Below, piece by piece: positions 7,704 to 15,258 of a stretch of 64,000 nt of DNA. The DNA comes from an uncultured Bacteroidales bacterium. GTDB taxonomy: Bacteria > Bacteroidota > Bacteroidia > Bacteroidales > Paludibacteraceae. The translations under genes and the position numbers were made by a program. The stretch is from NCBI GenBank assembly GCA_902800215.1, contig CADCDS010000004.1:1-64000 (forward strand). Direction: 5' to 3'. The stretch's first letter is position 1. Each line of letters starts with the position of its first letter. The notes under the pieces are model-generated. The model saw nothing but the letters and a program-made list of their open reading frames with translations. It did not search any database and was not told the DNA's origin.

Positions 7704-8803
7704 CATTTTTGTCGAATCACGTCCCTTATCTCATTGATGATTTGCTTACCACGATGGGCATTGATGCGGATGGACTCTCCGACTGCAATCATGTCCTCTT
7801 CCGAAGGGTTACCTTTGCCCATCACAGATGTCGCATGTTGCCCATGATACCCGTCCATGCACGGCAGCAAATCATAAGCCGGGGCCAAGCTCCATTTCCC
7901 TTCGCGACACATGAACGTAAAGTTCTTCGCATGATCGTCCTTATTATCTATCAGCACGTTGTACACCATTCGCCGAAACATCTGCTCCACCTGTTGCGGT
8001 GATTGTGTCAGCCAACCGGTTAGACTCAGCAGTATCTTGTAATCCGTCTTTGGAGGATTGATACTCTCTGTCAGCAGCGCAGCAGCCGTTGCCACATGGA
8101 TACGCTCTCCTCCTTCCGTCCGGTCAAAACGCTGCGATGCAAAATATTTCCCATGTATTAACCGACATTCCGGAATATCTATGCCGCATTTCGCTGCCAA
8201 TTGCATATATCGGTACTCCTGCTCGCCGATGTCTTTCGGATCGTATGTATGCCGAAACTTGACAAGCCAATCTTTGCCATCCTGATGTAGTAAACATTTC
8301 GGACGACAACCACCTGAGTTGCCACTATTGAAATACAGCACATCCGCTCCCTCTGTCTGTTTCTCCGACAATACATCCAGCGCCAATTGCTGCAACTCGT
8401 CCAGTTCAGGCAATGCTACTCCTGACGTAGCCTCAATGGCCGGTTCGTAGCATACAGCACCCATTCCGGCAGAACCTACTATCGCCAATCGTTGCAGCGG
8501 AGTCAGCGAGAAATCATCAATGCCTTGTTCCCGCAGTATCCGATTCAGCAAGTATCGTCCGTATCCGTCCGGCATACTATCCTCAAAGATCCCGAAGTTG
8601 CCATAGAACGGATTCCGAGGAGCGATAAACAGCCTATTCTCCAAAGGCAGTTCTAAGGGCGAAATAGAAAAGCCTGTTCTAAGCCATTCCTCTGCATATT
8701 GAAAAACCACCGACTCACTATTCGGCGACATCATCAGTGTCCCGACACGTTGTCCGTGATACGTGACGTATAGTTTATCAATATTTTTGATTTTCTGGAA
8801 CAT
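7703..8803 (-). CDS. hipA: HipA-family serine/threonine kinase toxin
   Basis: The product has 366 residues. The N-terminal subdomain (VTYHGQRVGTL, then FGIFEDSMPDGYGRYLL) and the kinase core match HipA. Residues 159-190 hold a G-rich segment (NSGNSGGCRPKC) and a lysine in WLVKF. Later come SQRFDR, the catalytic-loop motif NVLIDNKDDHAKNF and the metal-binding APAYDLLP. HipA kinases phosphorylate glutamyl-tRNA synthetase in E. coli and induce dormancy; the target here is unknown. All key motifs appear intact. The gene follows hipB by 26 nt in one operon. The stop codon touches the 38-bp intergenic repeat. The family assignment is strong. Confidence 0.92.
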   Translation of the reverse strand: MFQKIKNIDKLYVTYHGQRVGTLMMSPNSESVVFQYAEEWLRTGFSISPLELPLENRLFIAPRNPFYGNFGIFEDSMPDGYGRYLLNRILREQGIDDFSLTPLQRLAIVGSAGMGAVCYEPAIEATSGVALPELDELQQLALDVLSEKQTEGADVLYFNSGNSGGCRPKCLLHQDGKDWLVKFRHTYDPKDIGEQEYRYMQLAAKCGIDIPECRLIHGKYFASQRFDRTEGGERIHVATAAALLTESINPPKTDYKILLSLTGWLTQSPQQVEQMFRRMVYNVLIDNKDDHAKNFTFMCREGKWSLAPAYDLLPCMDGYHGQHATSVMGKGNPSEEDMIAVGESIRINAHRGKQIINEIRDVIRQK

Positions 8804-8829
8804 TTTGGGTAATTTTGGACTGAAAGAAA

Positions 8830-9135
8830 CTACCTACCGCGTTTTCGATGTTGATTTTGTTTTATCGTCTCCAATTCATCCATCGTCTTGTATATCGCTT
8901 CTCGCATCAGAACTTGCAACTGATCGGCATATCCTAATGCGATAGCTAAGTCGATATATTGCCGCATGGAGATCGCATGTTGTTGTTCGAACCGCGCAAT
9001 CGTAGGAGCCGGCACACCGGAAATCTCTGCCAAGGCTTGTCGAGACAAACCCTTCTCCAATCTCCGTGCTTTCAGTCGCTCAGCCAGTTGCTGCATCAGT
9101 TCTACTGATGATATTTGCTCAAAATCATATATCAT
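8830..9135 (-). CDS. hipB: HipB-family antitoxin
   Basis: A 101-residue XRE protein with a helix-turn-helix at about residues 15-70 (LKARRLEKGLSRQALAEISGVPAPTIARFEQ) and a basic C-terminal tail (NQHRKRGR). It is first in the operon, directly before hipA, the usual order for hipBA. Antitoxins of this type bind both the kinase and operators in their own promoter. A short inverted repeat just upstream could be such an operator. Confidence 0.9.
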   Translation of the reverse strand: MIYDFEQISSVELMQQLAERLKARRLEKGLSRQALAEISGVPAPTIARFEQQHAISMRQYIDLAIALGYADQLQVLMREAIYKTMDELETIKQNQHRKRGR

Positions 9136-9177
9136 ACATTACAAATAACAAATACTATTATATGTATTATAAATTAA

Positions 9178-9195
9178 TATTCAATATAATGAATA
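9178..9195. promoter_or_regulatory. Possible HipB operator
   Basis: Inverted repeat TATTC-N8-GAATA in the AT-rich leader between the hipBA promoter and hipB. AT-rich sequence yields such repeats easily, so this is tentative. Confidence 0.3.
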
Positions 9196-9219
9196 ATATA
9201 TTATCTTTAAAATCCGCTG

Positions 9220-9251
9220 CAAAATTACAAAAAATAGTTGGAATATACAAA
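9220..9251 (-). promoter_or_regulatory. hipBA promoter
   Basis: Minus strand TTTG (9251-9248), 20-bp spacer, TAATTTTG (9227-9220). The leader to hipB is about 80 nt. Confidence 0.75.
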
Positions 9252-9289
9252 TTTTTGTTTGTTTTTTTTGAATTTTATGTGATTTTTGT
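9252..9289. repeat. 38-bp T-rich intergenic repeat, copy 2
   Basis: One mismatch to the copies at 7666 and 10204. It abuts the hipBA promoter. Beyond it, the segment to about 9329 (with GGACTCATATAGGCATAA) is shared with 11344-11404. Confidence 0.8.
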
Positions 9290-9326
9290 AGATTCAAGGG
9301 GATTTTGGACTCATATAGGCATAAAA

Positions 9327-9347
9327 AAGGCGTCACACGGACGCCTT
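9327..9347 (-). terminator. Terminator of the MNT/HEPN operon
   Basis: Minus strand AAGGCGTC-N5-GACGCCTT followed by TTTT, 33 nt after the stop codon at 9381. Confidence 0.85.
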
Positions 9348-9380
9348 AAAAGGGTTTTTACACTGATAATAGTAGCAAGA

Positions 9381-9779
9381 TTAGTCTTTCAACAATTGCT
9401 CTATCTTTTGGATAAGTTCATACGCTACTGGTTTTAATGCCTCCAAATCTTCGCGAGTTACATCGTATATCACATCATAGTCAGCTTTCTCACGCATATT
9501 CTCCATCAAGGCTACAAAATGACCATAACTAGGATCAATTAAACCTGTCTTTATAAAATGCTGTTGAAACTGTGCGATTGTACCATTATGAGTTTTCGAT
9601 TGTATTCCATTCGTCACAAAAAGAGCATGAATCGCATGATAAACAGCATAATAGAAACGATTAGCAGCCGCAGAAACAGAATCAATGTTCAACAATTGCT
9701 CTCCATCGGACATACAAGCATGCGCTTTATCGAGATGCAGTTGCATCATTACTTTTCTATCTTCGTTCGTCAAACTCAT
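9381..9779 (-). CDS. HEPN-domain toxin of an MNT/HEPN pair
   Basis: This 132-residue all-helical protein carries the HEPN signature R-x6-H (RFYYAVYHA at about residues 41-49), the RNase active-site motif of the superfamily. HEPN proteins next to a minimal nucleotidyltransferase form type VII-like toxin-antitoxin systems, in which the transferase modifies and silences the HEPN RNase. Here the start codon overlaps the stop of the nucleotidyltransferase gene by 4 nt, so the two are translationally coupled. The motif is intact. Confidence 0.88.
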   Translation of the reverse strand: MSLTNEDRKVMMQLHLDKAHACMSDGEQLLNIDSVSAAANRFYYAVYHAIHALFVTNGIQSKTHNGTIAQFQQHFIKTGLIDPSYGHFVALMENMREKADYDVIYDVTREDLEALKPVAYELIQKIEQLLKD

Positions 9780-10093
9780 ACCAATACGATTTTATCATCT
9801 TCTACATTATGATAGAATGGTGTAAAATGGCGCTGCTCCCATTCTTTGCACGTATAAAGCATTGGATTTATCTCCTCTCCTATTCTCCACCCCATCTCAA
9901 TGAAAGGATATGCATAACTTTCAAAATCCTGTAATTGTTGCTTATCCTTATCCATAAGCACCAACAAATCCCAATCGGAGTCCGGACGATGATTTCCCCG
10001 AGCACGAGAACCATACAACCACAAATGACTTCCTTCCGGAAGTATCTGTTTACCCATCTTCTGAATCCGTTGTATAGTAGTTGATTTATTCAT
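9776..10093 (-). CDS. Minimal nucleotidyltransferase (MNT) antitoxin
   Basis: A 105-residue protein from the ATG at 10093. It contains the polymerase-beta-type motif LYGSRARG followed by DSDWDLLVL, giving the GSxxxG and DxD residues that bind nucleotide and metal. MNT antitoxins transfer AMP to the partner HEPN toxin in characterised systems. An in-frame upstream ATG at 10132 lies inside the 99-bp repeat and would add MAKLAESCK plus four residues. The same MAKLAESCK frame exists at the second repeat copy, where it is not part of a gene, so the shorter start is preferred. Confidence 0.88.
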   Translation of the reverse strand: MNKSTTIQRIQKMGKQILPEGSHLWLYGSRARGNHRPDSDWDLLVLMDKDKQQLQDFESYAYPFIEMGWRIGEEINPMLYTCKEWEQRHFTPFYHNVEDDKIVLV

Positions 10094-10104
10094 TTTTTTG
10101 CTAT

Positions 10105-10203
10105 CTTTGCAACTTTCGGCTAATTTAGCCATTTTTCTCGTGCTTAGCAGCACTTGAATAAAAAGTGCTGCAAAGTTAATCATTTTTTTTGACTTGCACA
10201 AAT
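10105..10203. repeat. 99-bp exact direct repeat, copy 1 (promoter and leader)
   Basis: Identical to 11247-11345. It contains a complete minus-strand promoter, an inverted repeat GCAGCACTT-N7-AAGTGCTGC at 10147-10171 spanning the expected transcription start, a second palindrome GGCTAAATTAGCC, and a short leader frame starting MAKLAESCK. Confidence 0.95.
10171..10202 (-). promoter_or_regulatory. Promoter of the MNT/HEPN operon
   Basis: Minus strand TTTG (10202-10199), 20-bp spacer, TAACTTTG (10178-10171). The inverted repeat just downstream may be an operator. Confidence 0.8.
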
Positions 10204-10241
10204 TTTTTGTTCGTTTTTTTTGAATTTTATGTGATTTTTGT
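10204..10241. repeat. 38-bp T-rich intergenic repeat, copy 3
   Basis: Exact match to the copy at 7666-7703. A shorter, changed version with GAATTTTAGGTG is at about 11345-11373, beside the second 99-bp repeat. Confidence 0.8.
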
Positions 10242-10328
10242 AGATTTTAGTTCAAGAATAAAGCAGAAAAAATACAAATCACATACGACAATCTACCCTT
10301 TGGATTTCTTACCCTTGCTCTGAAAAAA

Positions 10329-11222
10329 CTATAATCTAACAAACCAAATTATATCCGAGCCAAGGAAAGTGCTGAATACGTAGTTGTATCCGCTTACCGG
10401 ATAATCGAAATAAGTGGTGAACGAATTATATCTTAGATAGTTTGGTAGATGATTTTTAGGGTCGATTACATAATAGCCATGTTGGTCGCGATAAATAGTC
10501 CATGTTTGATTGTGTGTAACAGTATTTCCATAGGCTTGCCCCAAACCAAATGCAGCGTAGTTGCCAACAAGGACGCCTTGCTGGCTATTAGATGAGTTTC
10601 CGGAATAAGTTGAACTCTCAGGCGCCGGCGTATAAGTGTCGTATGTATCGTATACAGGCATCGGAACAGCGGGCTGGTTAATGGCATGAAGCGGATCGTT
10701 GGTCGTAGTGTTACGTTGCGTAACGCGTTCGTAGGCAGCAAAATATTTGTCCACTCGCATGTACATATGTTTCTTGTCGTGAGAGAAAAAGAACCATATT
10801 TCTCCCTTGATATCTTGCGACTGCATGCCGGAGTACATGTTCATCGTCATCTGATTGCATGCAAGGTCTACTGAGTAGCCTTGAAGGGATTGGTCTTCGC
10901 CGGGATGGGTGTAATAACCTTTCATTTTTCCTCGGTTGCTGGAGGTAAACATCATACTTTTCATGTTAAACATGTCTACCTGATTAGGAACCCAACAACT
11001 GACCAGAGGTTCGCCATTGTTGATGGTGAAATAGAATTCGTCCTGATTGGGAGTAAACTTAAGCGACAACTCCAGTACGGCAGCTTGGTTGGTGTAGTTT
11101 GACACGCGATTACCGTTAAAGTCGGTGTAGTATTGACGACGATAGTGAAAAGGCAAATCAGAGGCTTGTATCGCCAAAGTGTTCATTAGCACCGCAGTGA
11201 GTAGTAATAGTAGTTTTTTCAT
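10329..11222 (-). CDS. Secreted protein, unknown function
   Basis: The 297-residue product starts with a signal peptide (MKKLLLLLTAVLMNTLAIQA) and has no membrane segment afterwards. Residues 22-175 look like a beta-rich domain. A linker rich in Ser, Pro, Tyr and Thr follows at about 180-225, and a C-terminal domain rich in Tyr and Asn ends the protein. The segment around NLPNYLR-like motifs shows no catalytic signature, and I do not recognise the family. Its promoter and leader are a perfect copy of those of the MNT/HEPN operon, so the two units may be controlled together. The start at 11222 follows the leader frame MAKLAESCKAYNNN, which ends at 11230. Confidence 0.7.
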   Translation of the reverse strand: MKKLLLLLTAVLMNTLAIQASDLPFHYRRQYYTDFNGNRVSNYTNQAAVLELSLKFTPNQDEFYFTINNGEPLVSCWVPNQVDMFNMKSMMFTSSNRGKMKGYYTHPGEDQSLQGYSVDLACNQMTMNMYSGMQSQDIKGEIWFFFSHDKKHMYMRVDKYFAAYERVTQRNTTTNDPLHAINQPAVPMPVYDTYDTYTPAPESSTYSGNSSNSQQGVLVGNYAAFGLGQAYGNTVTHNQTWTIYRDQHGYYVIDPKNHLPNYLRYNSFTTYFDYPVSGYNYVFSTFLGSDIIWFVRL

Positions 11223-11246
11223 ATGGGTATTAGTTGTTATTATATG

Positions 11247-11345
11247 CTTTGCAACTTTCGGCTAATTTAGCCATTTTTCTCGTGCTTAGCAGCACTTGAA
11301 TAAAAAGTGCTGCAAAGTTAATCATTTTTTTTGACTTGCACAAAT
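11247..11345. repeat. 99-bp exact direct repeat, copy 2 (promoter and leader)
   Basis: Identical to 10105-10203. Here the MAKLAESCK frame closes after 14 codons, 8 nt before the secreted-protein gene. Confidence 0.95.
11313..11344 (-). promoter_or_regulatory. Promoter of the secreted-protein gene
   Basis: Minus strand TTTG (11344-11341), 20-bp spacer, TAACTTTG (11320-11313), inside the second copy of the 99-bp repeat. Confidence 0.8.
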
Positions 11346-11691
11346 GAATTTTAGGTGTTTTTTGTAGATTCAAAGAGTTTTTTGGACTCATATAGGCATA
11401 AAAAATATACCATGGAGTGAGCCAAGAGCCATCCGGATGCAATATATGCAAATATATTTAAAGAAAAAAATCCGATTGATTTTTGAGACAGCATGGGAAT
11501 AGGGTTTTGTAAGACGCTGAATAGGAGATATTTAGATGGTGTTTTGCTGTTGCAAGGTGGTAAAGGCAGATGAAGGGACATACGGAAAGAGTTTGGAGGG
11601 CCGTTTATATTTGTAGTAGATTTCTGATTTGGAGATCTCGAGACCTCGATATACGAGACCTCGAATAATGTTAAACTAAAACCTAATTATT
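11346..11691. other. Intergenic region with repeat debris and an 11-bp direct repeat
   Basis: The left part (to about 11404) shares GGACTCATATAGGCATAA with the spacer at 9308-9329. The middle shows no supported gene. Near the right end CGAGACCTCGA occurs twice, at 11639-11649 and 11654-11664, spaced 15 bp start to start. It lies 28 nt before the DUF3987 gene and may be a regulator site. No TTTG-N20-TAnnTTTG promoter was found for that gene. Confidence 0.5.
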
Positions 11692-12948
11692 ATGCTTAAA
11701 ACTTTAACTTCGATGGAGGGACAGGAAGACCTCCGCATTGTGGAGCATCTCGACATGCAAAAACTTCCTGAGAGTGTACAACAGATGATTGCGCTGGCTT
11801 CTACACCCGAAGAGCAGGACATTATCCTCATGGCAACGCTTGCGGCCGCGAGTGCGTGCGTACCTAATTTGTATTTTCATTACGGGCCGACGGGAAAGAA
11901 GTACTATGCGAACCTGCAATGTTTCATTTTGGCTGCTGCGGCTTCCGGCAAAGGAATTGCGAACCAGGCGCTGGAGATGGTGCGCGTCATTGACGAGCAG
12001 TATCCGATGCTTATTGCCGGCGACAGCACCTTGGCGGCGTTCTACAAGGCGCTCGAAGAACAGAACGGCTGCGGCTACCTGCATGAGAGTGAAGGATCCG
12101 TCATCACGGATATCTGGAAAACGAGTGCGGCGAACTACAACACGACGCTCCGTAAGGCAGCCGAACATGAACCGATCAGTCGAAATCGCGTCAAGGGTGC
12201 ATCGGAGATCAAGAATCCGAGACTGAGTATGCTGTTGACGGGTACGTTCGGACAGTATAAGGCGCTCGTTCCGAGTGTGGAGAACGGTTATTTCTCTCGT
12301 TTGCTGACGGTTGTCATCCGTGGTACGAATCCGTTTGATAAACGCTACGTTTCCTCTAAAGGCGGACAGAGTGCTATCCCCTCTATCGTCGGGCATCGTC
12401 TCCTACGCACATACGAGCAGTTAATGAACGGCGGAGAACAGGAATGGAGTCTGACGGAGAATCAGAAAGAGCGCTTAGGCGAACATCTGGAGACGGAGTA
12501 CAATACGCTGATCGGATTGTTAGGCGATAACTTCCATTCCGCTGTCATCCGTATGGCGGTTCAGATTGAGCGAATTGCGATGATATTGACGGCAATGAGG
12601 GGGATAAACGGCGATAAAAATATCGCCGAAGGGCGCAATACCCTTTTCTGCACAGATGAGGATTATGAGACGGCAGAGATGATCGGGAATAAGCTGCTGC
12701 TTCACATTGCGGCGGCGTACCGGATGATAGACGGGGATGCACAAGATGTTGTGCCGGAGATCAAACCGCTGGACCAAAGAAAGGTGCTGTTTGAGCAGTT
12801 GAAGGGGGAGTATGAGCATCGGGATTTGATAAATGAAGCCAAATCGCAAGGGATATCACCACGAACCGCATTCCGATGGAATGAAAAATGGCAACAAGAA
12901 GGATTAATTATAAAGGAGAAACATGGGCTTTATAAAAAAGCAGGATGA
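11692..12948 (+). CDS. DUF3987-family protein of a mobile-element type
   Basis: The 418-residue product resembles the DUF3987 family, found in Bacteroidota integrative elements and prophages near replication or primase functions. A P-loop-like segment, ILAAAASGKGIA, lies at about residues 79-90, where an ATPase Walker A would be. An acidic motif, LIAGDSTLAAFY, follows. The sequence ISRNRVKGASEIKNPRLSMLLTGT is a strand-rich core like that of these proteins. The last 60 or so residues form a winged-helix-like region (EYEHRDLINEAKSQGISPRTAFRWNEKWQQ). No integrase, relaxase or transposase is nearby, so it may be a stranded remnant of an element. The family call is by resemblance; the biochemical role is not established. 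Confidence 0.7.
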   Translation: MLKTLTSMEGQEDLRIVEHLDMQKLPESVQQMIALASTPEEQDIILMATLAAASACVPNLYFHYGPTGKKYYANLQCFILAAAASGKGIANQALEMVRVIDEQYPMLIAGDSTLAAFYKALEEQNGCGYLHESEGSVITDIWKTSAANYNTTLRKAAEHEPISRNRVKGASEIKNPRLSMLLTGTFGQYKALVPSVENGYFSRLLTVVIRGTNPFDKRYVSSKGGQSAIPSIVGHRLLRTYEQLMNGGEQEWSLTENQKERLGEHLETEYNTLIGLLGDNFHSAVIRMAVQIERIAMILTAMRGINGDKNIAEGRNTLFCTDEDYETAEMIGNKLLLHIAAAYRMIDGDAQDVVPEIKPLDQRKVLFEQLKGEYEHRDLINEAKSQGISPRTAFRWNEKWQQEGLIIKEKHGLYKKAG

Positions 12949-13070
12949 CAATTTGACAATTTGGCAATTTGACAAAGCTTTACAAATAGCAATATTTCAG
13001 GATATTATGATCGAAATTGTCAAATTGCCAAATTGTCACGACAAAATTTTTGTCGGATGATATCCGACCT
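12947..13070. repeat. Nested hairpins: 21-bp inverted repeat plus two smaller ones
   Basis: Arms at 12955-12975 and 13017-13037 are perfect 21-bp inverted copies with a 41-nt loop. The left arm lies in an 8-bp-period tract (GACAATTT units) that starts at the stop codon of the DUF3987 gene. Immediately right are CGACAAAA/TTTTGTCG and GTCGGA-N5-TCCGAC. This could be a terminator, a cruciform or a replication-type site. The remaining spacer to 13185 has a G-rich stretch and no gene. Confidence 0.8.
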
Positions 13071-13185
13071 AACAGACAACGTTTAGGTTAGGGTGTGATT
13101 AGGGTTTGGGTAGGACTAAAGTCTAGGATTACCAGGTAATTATAAGGTAACAACCATTATATACTCATTAAACAAATTAAATAAT

Positions 13186-13626
13186 ATGGCAAAAGTAACA
13201 TATATTGACGGAATAGATACTATTCGGGGAGCGCTGGATAGTGTAAAGGAAGGACAGGCAAACCGGGCACGGTTGGTTTGCAAATGGCATTATTGGGGAG
13301 AGAAATGGATAGATGAGGATGGAAGTAAGATTCATTTAGTCTATACTTATCATTTCCACGAAGGACCATGGTCAGAGGGTGCGACGAAGAATCGGGAGAT
13401 GATCAAAGTGGCGCAGCGGATGGCGCATGACATTGAGCGGGTGTGCTATCATCCGGAGGAGTATGGAGAAGAGGATATCGAACAGGCGCGCATCTGGCAG
13501 GAGAAGTATGCGGAGTATCTGGAAACGATACCGAAAGGGAGTAAGAAGTACAAGCATTTCTACGGCTGGATGTTCACGCAGATTTATCAGGGTCTGCGGG
13601 AGAATGAAAGTGGAAATAACCCATAG
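13186..13626 (+). CDS. Unknown 146-residue protein
   Basis: A soluble protein with no signal peptide or membrane segment. The N-terminal half (VTYIDGIDTIRGALDSV, then KWHYWGEKWIDEDGSKIHLVYTYHF) is beta-rich. The C-terminal half is helical and rich in Tyr, Glu and Lys. It resembles small proteins that accompany DUF3987 genes in Bacteroidota elements, but I cannot name the family. Its last 53 bp overlap the end of the gene on the opposite strand, which is unusual in a bacterial genome. Confidence 0.6.
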   Translation: MAKVTYIDGIDTIRGALDSVKEGQANRARLVCKWHYWGEKWIDEDGSKIHLVYTYHFHEGPWSEGATKNREMIKVAQRMAHDIERVCYHPEEYGEEDIEQARIWQEKYAEYLETIPKGSKKYKHFYGWMFTQIYQGLRENESGNNP

Positions 13627-14755
13627 CCTCGAGTGCCATTACTTCGTCTCGTATTTCCGGTGTGTGTCGGCCATGTTCATTCATGGCGCGCCGGAACTGC
13701 GAGGCGTTGTTACGCTCGGTATAATCAAGTTTGAGATGTTCGCTGAGCCACTGCCGGATATCCTTATCGGAACATTTGCGGCGGATATAGCCGAGTTGCC
13801 GCATGGCATAGACGGCGGTGGTAACGTCACGAAAATGGGCAGGATGCTGCTCAGCGAGTTGGAGATGGTAGAGGAGGTGGTTTTGGATTTCTTCCGGCAC
13901 ATCATCTGCCCAGAAACGAATTTCTTTCTGAGGCAGAAGCCGTTCGGTAAGGAACCTGGTCCACTCCTGCTGCCATTGAAGCCATTCTTTATGTTGAGAA
14001 GTCGAAAAATCTTCGATTCCATCGGATAAAAATGCCCAATCGGTTTCCTGAGAAAAGATATATTTTCGGTCAGCAGAAGTGATCTTTGCGCCGGGCAGTT
14101 CTTGTTTCACGGCGACATAGGTATCGGAGAGCCAATGGAGATAGCGCTCCATGATATCGGAGGCTTTCTCGCCTATAAAAAAGAAGGTTGGTTCTTCTGT
14201 TTTATCGGGCATGTCTGCAAGGGCAGTGACGATAGGGGCATCGGTCCAATCGGTTTGAAGGAAACGTTGCCGGCGTGTCTCCACACGGGCAGCGTCCAGG
14301 AGCCATTGCGGGAAAGGTGCTTGCCAGGGGAGCGCTTCCCATATATGTTCTTTGAACGTCTTGATGACGAGTTGCTGCATATAAGCCACCGTCATGTCCA
14401 TCACCAGATTAAGCAGACGGATATTGGGGCAGAGGTTGTTGAGGGTGGTGGTGCCAAGTGCCAGTTGGACATAGTTATCCCGGAGTTGGTTTATTTCGGC
14501 AGAGAGATAGCCCAGATCGTCGCGCAGGACTTCACGATTATAGCGGGCAAAGAAATCTTTCCGTTGGTCATCGGTATCCAGTGCTATTCCACGTGCTTCA
14601 CCTTCGTCGGTATCGATCAAAAGAACGGCCAACAGAGAAGCCGCAAGGATGCCGCCCATCTCGACTGGTTCCTCGTTAGAAGGCGCATAGATGAGTTGGT
14701 GGTTCTCATAGCGCAGCACGTCGGAAAAAATATGATCAGCTAATAATTTAGACAT
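13574..14755 (-). CDS. Unknown 393-residue protein
   Basis: The frame from ATG 14755 (MSKLLADHIF) encodes a mostly helical soluble protein. An ATG at 14779 would add eight residues but overlaps an upstream fragment, so 14755 is preferred. There is a hydrophobic stretch at about residues 33-48 (GGILAASLLAVLLIDT) and many Trp residues in the middle and C-terminal parts. The last 70 residues (AVYAMRQLGYIRRKCSDKDIRQWLSEHL...) look like a small helical DNA-binding or adaptor domain. No enzyme motif is seen. The 3' end overlaps the plus-strand gene at 13186-13626 by 53 bp. Its stop lies between two coding regions of the DUF3987 neighbourhood. Confidence 0.65.
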   Translation of the reverse strand: MSKLLADHIFSDVLRYENHQLIYAPSNEEPVEMGGILAASLLAVLLIDTDEGEARGIALDTDDQRKDFFARYNREVLRDDLGYLSAEINQLRDNYVQLALGTTTLNNLCPNIRLLNLVMDMTVAYMQQLVIKTFKEHIWEALPWQAPFPQWLLDAARVETRRQRFLQTDWTDAPIVTALADMPDKTEEPTFFFIGEKASDIMERYLHWLSDTYVAVKQELPGAKITSADRKYIFSQETDWAFLSDGIEDFSTSQHKEWLQWQQEWTRFLTERLLPQKEIRFWADDVPEEIQNHLLYHLQLAEQHPAHFRDVTTAVYAMRQLGYIRRKCSDKDIRQWLSEHLKLDYTERNNASQFRRAMNEHGRHTPEIRDEVMALEAMGYFHFHSPADPDKSA

Positions 14756-14756
14756 A

Positions 14757-14885
14757 TTACAACTCTGCTTTAACCGCATTCAATTGATTCTGAATCGGCT
14801 GTTTCATCCATTCCGGAATGGAGTCTCCGACATAATCGTTGAACCGTCCGATTACATCCAATGTTTGGTCGATGAATAAAATTAA
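14757..14885 (-). pseudogene. C-terminal gene fragment
   Basis: A 42-codon open frame without a proper start (FIDQTLDVIGRFND...QLNAVKAEL) ends at a TAA just before the ATG at 14755. Its amino acid composition looks like real protein. It overlaps the last codon of the XRE gene in another frame. It is either the tail of a deleted gene or a tiny protein starting at a TTG. Confidence 0.4.
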
Positions 14886-15187
14886 CTACAGCGGGGTCGG
14901 ATACGTTTGGGTATTTTCCCTTGAAATTTTGCAATCAATAACGGACTGACCAATGCTTGGGTCTCAAAGTTATTGAGAATCTCCAGTTTGTTAAGCACTC
15001 GCAAGATGGCTATCACCGACTCCATCTTCATTCCCTTTCCGTTCTCCACCTGCGTGATTGTCGAACGGGATACGCCTGCGCGTTCTGCCAGTTGCTGCTG
15101 ACTCAACCGTGCATTGATTCGCATCTGCCGCATCTGTTTGCCCACATACTGCAACAGCGCCTCATTGGTCATAAAATAGTCTATCAT
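14882..15187 (-). CDS. XRE-family regulator, orphan HipB-like
   Basis: The start at 15187 (MIDYFMTNEALLQYV) gives 101 residues with a cro/C1 helix-turn-helix at about residues 15-65 (INARLSQQQLAERAGVSRSTITQVENG) and a conserved-looking tail VSPLLIAKFQGKIPKRIR. In Bacteroidota this type usually precedes a HipA-like kinase gene. Here only a short fragment and an unrelated gene follow, so the partner seems lost. The upstream leader carries a repeated AAAGCAATCATTA and an inverted repeat GATTG-N6-CAATC that could be its operator. Confidence 0.75.
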   Translation of the reverse strand: MIDYFMTNEALLQYVGKQMRQMRINARLSQQQLAERAGVSRSTITQVENGKGMKMESVIAILRVLNKLEILNNFETQALVSPLLIAKFQGKIPKRIRPRCS

Positions 15188-15258
15188 AATGATTGCTTTC
15201 TCACGCATTAACTGTATATTTAACACTTAATGATTGCTTTTTCAATCAAAATCCGCTG

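Noticed and set aside
5058..11400. Integron-like cassette array
   Set aside because: Repeats between small genes suggest cassettes, but no attC-like imperfect palindromes and no integrase were seen. The repeats are promoters and terminators.
13085..13120. Telomere-like GGTTAGGG stretch
   Set aside because: Too short and degenerate, inside an ordinary spacer of a circular-type genome.
14102..14743. A 213-codon plus-strand open frame
   Set aside because: It is antisense to the 393-residue minus-strand protein and lacks coding character.
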